59,255 nt of DNA from Nostoc sp. FACHB-152 (GTDB lineage Bacteria; Cyanobacteriota; Cyanobacteriia; Cyanobacteriales; Nostocaceae). Below the pieces are notes generated by a model. That model was not told the origin of the DNA. It did no database searches and saw only the letters and a list, made by a program, of their open reading frames with translations. Made by a program: the position numbers and the translations under genes. The stretch is taken from positions 1 through 59,255 of the forward strand of contig NZ_JACJRV010000045.1 in NCBI RefSeq assembly GCF_014697475.1, given 5' to 3'. This document shows, piece after piece, positions 43,806 to 54,200 of the stretch (position 1 is its first letter; each line of letters opens with the position of its first letter).

Positions 43806-44806
43806 TTCATCTCATTCGCCCTACGAGAAGCTCTGACGGGAATGCTTTCTGGTGGTTGCTCCGATGCTTTTGCAGTTAATAAACTATCTTCGCAATAATC
43901 TTCTTCTTTTGGCTCAATATCCTGTGCTTCCCGGATAAATTGATCCCTACGGGTTTGCAGAAACTTGTCATAGCTCTCCCAAACTTTCTTTTCCTTTTCC
44001 GCAATTTCCAACGAATTTTTATGCCAGTAGAAGTACTTAAACACTGCCAGACAATATTGCCTCAAATGTTCCGTCAACTCTGTCTTTAACCATTCATGGT
44101 CTTTTACTATTAAATTTTGTGCTTGCCACTTTGTATCTTCTTTTTTCAGTTGTTTTACTTCTTGTAAAATAGAAGCAAATTCTAGGTTATAGGCATACAG
44201 TGCTTTATAATTTGCTGTGTCAAGAAGGGGTTCTGCCTTCTTATATAATTCATCAAGCTGCTTGAACCAATTGGTAACTGTGTCTTTGAATTTTTTATTA
44301 GTTTCAAAATTTTTCCCTGCCCTATTTTTTAGAGCCAGTGCTTCCTCCTTGCGACAATAATGACCATTTTCTAATTCCTTCCACGCAGATTCCCATTGCT
44401 TTTTGAGATCGGCTTCCACTTCCTCGTAGGAATTCTCTCTCAGTTCATCTATAGCTTTACGAATTTTTGCTCCAGGATTATCATTGTCATTAGTCCAGTT
44501 ATAGAGCTTTTTGTAGTTCTCCTCAGCCTTAGGTAACTGCACTCTCAGAAAAGTTGAAAAGTACTCCTTTTGATAATCGTCAACAATCTTGGGAATTTCT
44601 TCTCTGTATCCTTTTTCGAGAATGTCAATATCTTTTTTGAACTCCTTGGTTGCTTCTGAATCTGGGCTCTCTTCCTGCTCCTGTTGAAGTCTCTTTTGCA
44701 ATCGGTGAAGCAACCGAGCAACTGTCGGTTCTTTGTCGAGTTGTCTCGCTTCTTCAAATTCACAAGAGTCATTGTCATAAATGACAATGATAGTCTCAAT
44801 TCCCAT
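43802..44806 (-). CDS. Coiled-coil protein heading the eCIS operon
   Basis: A 334-residue, highly charged protein, helical along almost its whole length (RLLHRLQKRLQQEQEESPDS, and EATKEFKKDIDILEKGYREE, and later similar stretches with many Trp and Lys/Glu). The first 10 residues (MGIETIIVIYDNDS) form a short strand-like start. No signal peptide, membrane segment or known domain is recognised. AGGAAGG precedes the ATG by about 8 bases. It is the first gene of the cluster and overlaps the DUF4255 gene by four bases. It could be a structural partner of the cap or a short tape measure; neither is shown. Confidence 0.65.
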   Translation of the reverse strand: MGIETIIVIYDNDSCEFEEARQLDKEPTVARLLHRLQKRLQQEQEESPDSEATKEFKKDIDILEKGYREEIPKIVDDYQKEYFSTFLRVQLPKAEENYKKLYNWTNDNDNPGAKIRKAIDELRENSYEEVEADLKKQWESAWKELENGHYCRKEEALALKNRAGKNFETNKKFKDTVTNWFKQLDELYKKAEPLLDTANYKALYAYNLEFASILQEVKQLKKEDTKWQAQNLIVKDHEWLKTELTEHLRQYCLAVFKYFYWHKNSLEIAEKEKKVWESYDKFLQTRRDQFIREAQDIEPKEEDYCEDSLLTAKASEQPPESIPVRASRRANEMK

Positions 44807-45035
44807 ATAACAACCTTCCTACATTTAATAGAATTTGTCAGACTCAATAACTTCGCTATATTTAAGGAATTTTTAGGGTTATTGTTTTTGCCCAACCCTA
44901 GATAAAGAGATGTTAATACATGAAATTCCCCTCGTAAATTGGCAAAGGTATTGTTAGCCCAGGTAGTTTTTCACTCTCTCCTATTAAAAGGAACGAGATC
45001 GCAATTGTGACCGCAACCATAAGCCATCCGTTGTT

Positions 45036-45230
45036 TATACCAATTTCATGTGAAGTTGCGCATATTTAGATATACCTAAATCCTCCTGAAAAAGGGGAAC
45101 CACTGCGTTGGGAGGCTTTACCGACTTGAAGCAAGTAGTGTGGAATTTGATAGATTTCTTACGGTTACCTCTTAACAAAGAGGGCTAGGGGGGATCTCAT
45201 TCTATGCAGCTTCATAAAGAACAGGTATTA
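45036..45230. mobile_element. Candidate MITE of about 195 bp
   Basis: The left end TATACCAATTTCATGTGAAG, followed by TTGCGCATA, reappears as an imperfect inverted copy at the right end (TATGCAGCTTCATAAAGAAC, then AGGTATTA). The inside includes the C/G-run wording AAAAAGGGGAACC and GGCTAGGGGGGATC typical of non-coding cyanobacterial repeats, and no open frame. Similarity between the ends is visible but imperfect. Confidence 0.45.
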
Positions 45231-45318
45231 GTTCATTAGTAGGCAAAACCTAATATGATGCAGATTTTCTTCTTGCAACTTGTACATCAGCATAAATACT
45301 GATGTTATTCATTTTTTC

Positions 45319-45358
45319 CTTATACTCTCTTATTTGCTCTTATACTCTCTTATTTGCT
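45319..45358. repeat. Tandem duplication of a 20-bp unit
   Basis: CTTATACTCTCTTATTTGCT is repeated exactly twice, head to tail, without spacer. It is probably a replication-slippage duplication; no function is evident. Confidence 0.8.
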
Positions 45359-45483
45359 GGATGAATAAGTCAAGGAGATTTTACAAGCCGTTATAAATAA
45401 ACATAAGAATTAATATCTCTTTTCTGTCACTTTCCGGGATAAGCAAGTAGTAAACAAGCCCTTTCATCCATAAGCATAACAGG

Positions 45484-45495
45484 AGAACTCTTGCA
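45484..45495 (+). repeat. Left copy of a 12-bp inverted repeat flanking the IS remnants
   Basis: AGAACTCTTGCA is matched by its exact reverse complement at 47781-47792, about 60 bp upstream of the IS5-like transposase start. The pair could be the terminal inverted repeats of an older element into which the ISAs1-like element was inserted, though similarity stops after 12 bp. Confidence 0.35.
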
Positions 45496-46204
45496 TAAAT
45501 ACTTGAGTTTTTAAACCCGGATTTCTCACAAGCAGTAAAAAATCAATTTATATGACCTGATATAAGGCTTTTCTTGATACATCATCAATCAAAATTTAGG
45601 CGCAGATATAAATTAAGTATAAAACCGCACTTGCAAAGTTAAAATAGTCACTATGTTTTTACTGTTAGTAAAATCAAAATGCTCTGTTCATAAAATTAAG
45701 CATTCCAAAACAAGACTTGAATCAACTCAAGCCTAAACTATCATTATTAGAAATAAATCAAAAGCCAGGGAAAACGCACCTTATTTCCTAACAAAAACTA
45801 ATCAGGATTTCAAAATCATTTATATAAGTGTAAAGTTTGACAAAACAGATAAACAGAATAAATCGATTCTTTGGCTAAGACGTAAATTAGCTTATCTCTA
45901 ATGAAAGAACTCTTGTCTAAGGATAAATTAGCTAACTACTCAGCCATGAATAAGTAAGCTTATCCCTCAAAATAAGTAACAAACATAACTAAATTATTGA
46001 CAGGTTAGTTTACCCTAAAGATAAAACTCTTTCTAAATATTTATTGTCCATTGCTGCCAGGAACTGTTTATTTTTAATTCCACGTTTCACACGCTTCTCT
46101 TTACCTAAAAGATTTACGGCTATCTGCCGCATTACTGCAAAATTGTGTGGAGCATTATCTTTTCTAATCCGACAGTCATCTTCTTTTAAAGCTACATCTA
46201 ATAA

Positions 46205-46249
46205 CGGCAGTCGCTACAACGGGGGGAACCCCCGCAACGCGCTGCCTCC
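46205..46249. repeat. 45-bp short dispersed repeat inserted in the transposase
   Basis: CGGCAGTCGCTACAACGGGG, then GGAACCCCCGCAACGCGCTG and CCTCC, separates SLHW from LLDVA in a transposase where these should adjoin. The length is a multiple of three, but the inserted frame has a TAG. It contains a GGGGG/CCCCC hairpin and has the wording of mobile small dispersed repeats of filamentous cyanobacteria. Confidence 0.7.
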
Positions 46250-46969
46250 CCAATGCAATGAATTTTCTATCCCCCAGTGGCTGCGAACAGAATTAGCGAA
46301 TTGTTTGGCATTATCTTCTAGACTACTAATAAAATAACGAGTCTCCACTGTTGTTTTACCATCTACTTGTCGGACGGATTCTACCATCCCAATACTATTA
46401 AAGTTTGACCAAACTGAATCAGGATCAAGCCGAGATTGAATTCCTGTTAACATTGCATAGTGGCGGATTTCATGACGACCATGCCCATGTTCTTCTGTTT
46501 TGTATGTGCTATGTTGAAAATCTTGAAAACCCTTGCCTATCTCTGCTTTAAATAGTTGCTCTACTTCATCATACAGATTACCTTGATTCTTTTTGAGAGT
46601 AATTACATAATCTGCGTTTTGTTGGCTAATTAACTTCACAATCTCCTTCTGGCAACCGATGGCATCAATTGTCACAATACAACCAGATAGTTCTAATACT
46701 TTTATTAATTCGGGAATTGCTTTAATTTCATTTGATTCCTCATCCACCTTTACCTGCCCTAACACTAATTTATTTGTAGTTGCCCACGCGCTTACCATTT
46801 GTATTGCACTTTTGTCACTGCTTTTATCATGGGAGCCACATAAAGTTTTGCCGTCAATTGCTACTACTTCACCATCCGTCCTAATCTGTATTGACTTTAT
46901 CCAATTTAAGAAACATTCTTGAAATTGCTGCGGATTCAACTGTGCAAATACTCGTGCAAATGTATCGTG

Positions 46970-46993
46970 CGTTCGCGTAGCGTCTCCGTCAGG
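46970..46993. repeat. 24-bp short dispersed repeat inserted in-frame in the transposase
   Basis: CGTTCGCGTAGCGTCTCCGT, then CAGG, encodes the eight residues PDGDATRT between GVPS and HDTFARVF, which are contiguous in ISAs1 transposases. The core GCGTAGCGTCTCCGT is a well-known small repeat wording in Nostoc relatives. The reading frame is preserved. Confidence 0.65.
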
Positions 46994-47274
46994 AGATGGT
47001 ACTCCGTTCGGTAGCTCTAAAAACGTTTTCAACCACTCATATTTTGTGCAGCCATACAATTCAATTGCTACCCAACTGTCTGCTCCACATATCACTGCAC
47101 ATAAAGCAATTGTGAGAATGTCAATTAAATTGTGTCGCTTCGTGCGGTCTATTCTTGGGTCTTCCATTACGGCAAAGTGGTCAGCAATCGTAATTTTGGG
47201 CTTGAGCTTCACGCTTTTCTAGGGGCTTTCCTCTACTTCTAGAATGACTTTATCATCAAAGCCTCATTGCTCAA

Positions 47275-47721
47275 TCTCCATCCCGGAGAGCGATCGCTAC
47301 TTTTGTCGCTTTCTTAGTATACGTGTACTATATTTAGATGCGTTCGCCCTGGACTTTCCATCACATCTATCACAACTAAATCTTCTTAAGATGACATTTT
47401 TAATAGTTCTTTTTTACCAGACAGACTAAACTTTCTGGAACTAATTAAAATGTTTTCTATTTTATAAACTGTTCTGCATACTGCTGACTCTGATAGTTCC
47501 CAGTCTAATCCAATATGATAGTAAGTTCAGTATTCTCTCCAATATTGAATGATCATTAGAACTTGGTTTTCAATAATTAATTTAGGTCGGCGGCCAGATT
47601 TTTTCTTCTTTTGATCATCAGCTTTAACTACATTAACTATCAATTCAAAGGTTCGACGGCTTACTCCAGTCATTCGCTTAAATTTTTTCGCACTAAGGTG
47701 TTTGGCTTTCTCTATTTTCAA
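47275..47721 (-). pseudogene. IS5-like transposase remnant
   Basis: The first 64 codons read KHLSAKKFKRMTGVSRRTFE, then a polar linker and ENQVLMIIQYWREY, the helix-turn-helix start of IS5-type transposases, and end in a stop. Past it, similarity continues in the same or shifted frame: TYYHIGLDWELSESAVCRTV, YKIENILISSRKF, a further stop, then EDLVVIDVMESP. The DDE region beyond this is missing or scrambled. Multiple stops show that it is decayed. Confidence 0.7.
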
Positions 47722-48298
47722 CGCTCTTCAAAATCATAATCGCAAATTGCCGAGTCTTTTATCTTACCATAAAAAACTTTTGCAAGAGTTCTTCTGCATC
47801 ATTTACATCTCTTGGATACGCTTTGCATCTCATTGTTGAGATCACTACTTTATTGCTTCAAAATCAATTTTCATTTGTAGCGATCGCCTTGCTTTGCTCT
47901 CTTTACATTTGTTTAGAGACAGCCTCTTAGAGAGGTGTAAAATTATCAAGGTGCTGCCACACGAATTTAGCTTTTCCTCTCAAACTGCAAACATAACCAC
48001 AATGGCAAACATGAAGAATGTTACTACTGATTCAGGGTTAAGCAAGAAGTAATCAATAAGTCAGTATATTTTTTGGCATACTTAAATTATGGCATTAGGT
48101 TCAATAAGGCTTTATTAGGAATAAACTAAGTAAATTTTCTATAAACAAGTATTTTTAAATACTGGCAAATTGTTAGTCTAAATTAGAAACTTGTTGAATA
48201 GATTACAGATAAAAAGAAAGTAAAATTTAATTTTACAGGCATTTTAGTGCCAAAAAGTGAAAATTTATCTTTAATTTTATAAGTTTAATTGTTTATAT
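47722..48298. other. 577-bp non-coding leader of the polyvalent gene
   Basis: AT-rich with no open frame of note. It includes the right copy of the 12-bp inverted repeat (47781-47792) and several HIP1-like sites. It should hold the promoter of the 2581-aa gene; no clear promoter boxes or ribosome site precede ATG 48299. Confidence 0.4.
47781..47792 (-). repeat. Right copy of the 12-bp inverted repeat
   Basis: TGCAAGAGTTCT, the reverse complement of 45484-45495. It lies about 60 bp before the start of the IS5-like remnant, a normal distance for an IS end. Confidence 0.35.
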
Positions 48299-51200
48299 AT
48301 GGCAATTCAAGCTAAACATTTTGACACTAGATTAAATCAATGGATTCATACAGATGGTAATACAAATAATCCAGATTCGCTGTTAAAGGAAGAACTTAAC
48401 AATACTCTACTAGAACATTTCTTTCCTGGGGTAAACTTTTCGTTCGGACATATGGACGAAAAGTCTACTGTGGAACAATTAATTAATCATCCTGAAGGTC
48501 ATAAATTATTATTATCGTCAAAAACTCGGTTGTTATATGGCCCTGAAGAATGTCTAGATACAATTAGGCAATTATGCCCTGATAACAAAGATAGAGGTGC
48601 TTACGGGTCTATCTTTCTTGGTTCATGTAAAAATGCTGTCAATAAAGAGTTAAACATCCTAATAGTTGATGATAATAATGGTGAAAATGGCGGCATTATC
48701 AGTAATGACCAAGCATATCGGCTAACAGGAGACTGTTACGGACAAATATCAAAAGACCTGTATCACGAATTAACCAAGCATCAAAAAGGTGATAAATATC
48801 GAGTAATTCAGCACCGCTTCGGTTGGACTGATCGAGACGGAAATGACAATAAATACCGCTTTGGTAAAGGTACACTACGCCCTGCTAACCTTGAGCAAAT
48901 CCTCAATTATCAAGACCCCAATAACTTAAATAAAATTGATCTAATTCTTCCCTTATCTGCGTTCAAGGGAACTGATAAAGATAATCCTAATGGCCCGACT
49001 AAGCCTCAAATTCAACCTGGATTGTACCGACAAAATATCTGGCTAGGTGAAAAATCACAATCTGAACTCGGCAAGACAGCTATATCGCAGTTACTCGCTT
49101 CATTCCCTAACGGACTGAAAGACTTTACTGAACAGCTAGAACTTGAAGCCAAAAAGCTTAAAGAAGCACAGGATGATCCTCGGCAACTTGTACAACTTTA
49201 CTGCGAAAAGTACGAGAAGCGGAAAGCTTTTTTAGAAGAACAAGCAACCATACTAGAAGAACAAGCAGCAGAAGATCCAATATTAGCAGAAGAGTTAGAA
49301 ACTTTGCGCGATCGCATTGCTACTGACTCGTTTATTTACAAACTCATCAAAGCTGACTTGCAAGGAGAAAGGCAACTTCTCGAAACTGAGAAAGTACAGC
49401 GCGAACTCGCCCGGTTCGTCCAAAACGAATGGAAAGAAATCGCCATCGGCAAGACGCTCACATTTGAGCGAGCAATGGTCATTCCCTCCAAAGACCTGCA
49501 AAATGGGGAAATTTCCATACCGCATTATCAAGACGGTGAAGAAGTTCTCAACTTCCGCTCCCCTTTCCTCAACTCAAATGGTCTGTGCGTCTCAACTAAC
49601 AAAATTGTAGAAGATATCCTTGGGCCTGATGGCCAACCTCTCGCTGGTGCGATCGCTGTCTCGGACGAAACAAGCGATCGCATTTACAACCGCCTCAATG
49701 AGCAAATTAAATCTATCCTGTCAGAAGCTCAAGGAAAAAATATCCAGTTAGCAGGTATTGAAAATTACTTAGACCAAAGTATTAGTAAGCTCGAAACTAA
49801 AGATAAAATCGAGTTTACTAACAAATTTAATCAGTATATTTTAGAACTAAAATCAGCTGGTTATGAATTAGAAATTCTCCCTCAAGAGTCCGAACAAGAG
49901 CGTCAAGCACGTGACTACGATGGTGATTGTATCGGCTTCGAGCGGGCAAGCAAGTATCCCAACCTCACCGCCGAAGCAAAGGAGCGCAACCTTCCTGAAA
50001 ACGCTTACGCTCCAACTGTCAAACTTAAGAAACAATCTTTTTACCAAGAAGATGGCAGTCAGCCAGAATTTGAGGAAATCGCCATCCACATGAGCGATGA
50101 CATTAGTGTGGGTGTTATCAACAATCACCTTACAGCAATTGAGGCGTTAGAGTCAGAAATTACGATTCTCAAAAATTTTGGTAGTGAAAAAGACTCAATT
50201 GAGTACGTACAGCAGGTAGCCAAACACTACGAAGATTTATTCAAAACAGAAGCCTGGGCAAAATCCAAGGGTATTGAAGGGAAGGAAATTTCAAGCAAGT
50301 ACCGCAGTTACATGGAAGAGTTCATCAAAACTGTTCGACAAGAACCCGCCAATACACTAGTGGCGATGAACATTAATACCCAAATGTACCGTGAAATGAT
50401 TGCTGAGGCAGCATTTCAAAATCAAATTGCAGTTGACCTTTTCAAGAGTGCCAAAAAACCTAAAATTGAAATTATTCGCAATAATAGTCGGATTCTTCAT
50501 CGTGAAGTCAACTATATTAAGGATAAGAAGAAAGATGTCTATATTGACAATACAATTCAACCGACAGGATACTCTCCTGTTGAATTACTAATTGCTCAAA
50601 CCAATCAGTATTTTGAAAAAGCTCGCCTCGAATCGCGTGAAATCGTTCAATTTCAAGCTTTATTTAAAGGGGTTGAATTTTCTCACAAAGAGCGATTAAG
50701 AGCTACCCTCATCAAAAAAGAATTCGACAAATCATTCAACCGAGCAAGTGAGTTATCTAAACAAAAAGAAACTGAAAAAGGGCCGTCTGCAAATATTACC
50801 CTTGCTAGTGGTAATCAAGTAAGTATAACTAATCTTCTACAATATGATAATGAATTTATCTGGAAAGCTAACACAATTACGATAAAAGTATCAGAGATAT
50901 CCGAAGATAAGCGCAACAACAACCGTCCGCATAAATATTTAGTTTATGCTCAAATTAACGATGAAACTGAGAATGGTAAACCCAAGTTTAGAAAATTAGG
51001 AACACTAGCGAGGGAGCAAGAAAATAAACTCGAAGAGATAGGAATTACACTTGGGCAAGAAGTAAAATCTAACAAAATATCATTCCAGCCTGAACTAAGC
51101 GAAGGTCAAATTAAACTTCTTTACCAAAAAGCTTACGAAGTAGCAGAGGACTTTTATAATTCGATTCCAGAAGACCAAAAGCTAACAATGGCAGCTGCCA

Positions 51201-54200
51201 CCTGGGCAGTATCAACTACTCGTGAGACTGGTAATGATAAAAGTAGCGATCGCCAGAACAAAGTTTCTAATTTTGCCTTTGCTGCCTTTCCTCAAGAGAT
51301 TATCAGTCAGTTGGATACACTCAAGTTTACCGAGTTTAGTATCACTGGGTTTGACCGAAATAATGAGTTTTTTAATCAAAATCAACCTCAGAGTATTCGA
51401 TTTAATCTAGCTGAAGATGGAAAAAGCGTAATTGAGATCCAGAATCAAGAGGGTAATTACGAATCATTCGGAAATATTGAACAAAGTAATGCCCGGCTAC
51501 CAATTGGTACTATTGCTATTGGCAGTATTGAAAAAGGTGAAGTATACACCACGTCTGTTACAACCAAAGTACCTGGACTACCAGAACTCACTTTCAAAGT
51601 AGGCGAAGTTAATAAGTTTGGGAATTCCCAGAGGTTTAATAATGAACCTGTAATGTTAACTATTGAAAAGGTTGACCTGATTCGAGAAGACTATACTATC
51701 TATCTTCAAAATGGTAACAAACCTGAAAAACTAGGCAATATTGATAAAGAATCAATCAAAGAAGGTATTGCTCAAGGCTGGCTAGCAGAAAAGCCTGGGA
51801 ATGGGCAAAAGTTACAGCTTAAAATTCAAACTATCATCACTGGACAAAATGCCTATGCCATAGCAGAAACATCTCAGAGCAATCTGTTACGAATTAATAT
51901 TACGAATCCAAAATACAAAAAACATGAGATTAGCAACCAAGCATTTCAAGAAACTTTAATTAGAGCATTTGATAAAAAGCACGTTTATATTGCTAAAATA
52001 GGTGACCAATCGCTCGGTATTATTGGTCAGCATAATGAACGTCTCGAAGCTGATTTAAATAAAGGGAATACACAAAAACAGTGGCAAAGGAAAGAAACTA
52101 GCACTGTACAAAAATTAATTGATACGGGTATTATTCGCCCAAACCAACAACGAACCACTATCCCTGTAGAGATTAACAGTAATGAAAGTACCTGTAAAAT
52201 AATTATCGATCCAGAAACAGTACAGTATCCCGACAAATGGGTTAAACGCAGTCAGCTTATAAGTAATGAAAAGCCTGTAAGAACCGAACAGCAGGAAAAA
52301 CGCAACCAAATACTCGATAAAATTAACGAACGCCCTACAATCATGTTCCAAGATAAAGAACAAAAATTAGTAGGGCTTTTAGGATTAGCAGTTGATGAAA
52401 ATCTAACTGAAAAAACCAAAAAGTATCTCGAAAAAGTAGGAGTATCATACGAACAGCTTCCTGTATCACAAGCTCGGTTAGAAGCTAAAAAAGGAATGAC
52501 TGTATTCGTACTTGATGAAAGTACCATCAGCAGCGAATTAAGACAAACCTTTATTAACCGTGCTGGTGGTCATATCAAAAGTGCAGATACACCATCACAA
52601 CCCACTCCAATCATTCCACAACAAACTATATATTTTTATAATCCAAATCAACAATATAGTTCCCCGGATGGAGCGCTCTTAGAAACTAAAGAAGCTTTTG
52701 GACTAGTAGTTCCCGCACAAAACGCGATCGCTGTAGCCACTTGGCTAGAATCAAAATCTACTGAAAACAACTATTTTATTGAGAGTAACACCGCTACATT
52801 CATTTTTAATAAAAATGAGATTAGTGAGGAAATAACCGAAGAATTAAATACTTTGCTTGGAGAAGCTATTAATATTGGTGAAGTTGATGGTTTTGACCGC
52901 TATGAACAGCTTAGTGCAGAGTTAAATGAAAAAGTTGCAACTGAAGGTAGTCTTTTAAAATTAACCAATATTCCAGAAAATAGTGATTACCAAAAAGCTT
53001 TACAAGCACTTCCTAACCGTCCAAGAGAACTGAATCAAGAAGATTCTCCAGTACCAACTGTTCCTGCTAAAGCTTTATCTGAAAAGAATACAACTAATAT
53101 TCAATCAAATACTAACGCCACAGTTGGAGGAATTTCACAAGTCTATCAAAACGCGGGTGAGATGCAAGTATTAACGGATATACAAGCAGAAGCTAAGAAT
53201 CAATCAATATTACTACCCAACTCGCGTCAAGCCGATCCAACTAAAGCTATCGAAATATTGGGTAAGGTAAGCGAGGAAAAAGTTGACCAGCTGCGATCGC
53301 ATCTTGAAACCCACCTCAAACCTATACTTGAAAATGACAAATCTAACTATGCACCACTGAGACAAGTTGCCTGGGTCGGTGCAAAATGGGACTTGAAGGA
53401 TAAAGACTTCAAGCCAGGGGTGCAGGACGACAAGTTGATGGAACTTGTTAAGCAAGTATATCCTGACGCTGATATTGTGCTGGTAACTTATTCCGAGAAC
53501 CCCGGTGCTGGCATAAACTATCACCGCGATGACTCCTACGCCGCGACGGAAGCCCGCAACATTAATATCGGAAATTCTGACTGGGGCTATCGCGCTGCTA
53601 AGGAACGAATGGCATGGACTAGGGAAGAGAATCAGGAGGCACCATACCAAGAGTTTAAACTTGAGTCGGGTACAGTAACCCGCTTTAACTGCAAGAACGA
53701 ACACGCTGCACTGAATACTGAGGCTGGTAGATGGTCTATCAACATCTGGTCAATTAAAAATGACCTGGGCAGAGAAAACAGCGTTCGCCAAAAATTTGAG
53801 AACTTCCTCACCTCAAACCAACCTCCGCGTGCGGTAGTCCAAAGCAACAACGACCTCACCATCAAAGCTAACGAGTGGACACCAGGGGGAGAAATTAAAG
53901 TAGAGCGCAGTTATACCAGCCTCAGAGAAGTCGCCCAAAACATACCCTCACACCCTTCAAACCAACCAACTGTCGAAGAAATTATCGCCATTGGCAATTC
54001 CACTGCGGCACGCGCTGCTAATCCTCAGATTCCAGACAACGCGAGTATATCTGGCAAACCAGTACCAATGGTTTATTTGCTGCATCTGCACGGCGAAGCT
54101 ACCACAATACCAGTTGATACAACCATCGATGCTATGCGCGGACACGGTAGGATACACACTACCAGAGGTGTAGACTACCACAAAACTTATGGTATCAATG

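Larger units (their letters stand above)
44807..46009. other. 1.2-kb non-coding region upstream of the eCIS operon
   Basis: No convincing gene. It must contain the promoter of the leftward eCIS operon and has an inverted repeat AGGGTT/AACCCT (44875-44899), a MITE-like element, a 20-bp tandem duplication and decayed AT-rich DNA next to the insertion-sequence remnants. I cannot place a sigma-70 promoter with confidence. Confidence 0.5.
46010..47212 (-). pseudogene. ISAs1-family transposase interrupted by small repeats
   Basis: DDE transposase: N-terminal DHFAVMEDPRIDRTKRHNLI, catalytic DGKTLCGS region (first Asp in VVAIDGKT), VTIDAIGCQKEIVKLI (second Asp) and HWGIENSLHW (Glu in WGIEN). The frame meets a TAG at 46216-46214 inside a 45-bp insertion. 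After it, in the same frame, the normal C-terminus resumes (LDVALKEDDCRIRKDNAPHN, then FAVMRQIAVNLL, ending VLSLG at 46010). Another 24-bp insertion lies in-frame at 46970-46993. Unless the stop is read through, it makes a protein lacking the last 60 residues and is probably inactive. Terminal repeats are not clear. Confidence 0.85.

Noticed and set aside
45319-45358. Possible CRISPR array
   Set aside because: Only two head-to-tail copies without spacers; no cas gene is nearby.
46044-46337. 97-aa plus-strand frame at the end of the transposase
   Set aside because: It is the reverse of the transposase C-terminus, whose conserved residues read correctly on the minus strand.
53213-53704. 163-aa open frame antisense to the AlkB-like region
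   Set aside because: It lies wholly inside the polyvalent gene on the opposite strand; its translation is Cys/Leu/Ser-rich and has no domain, as expected of a mirror frame.
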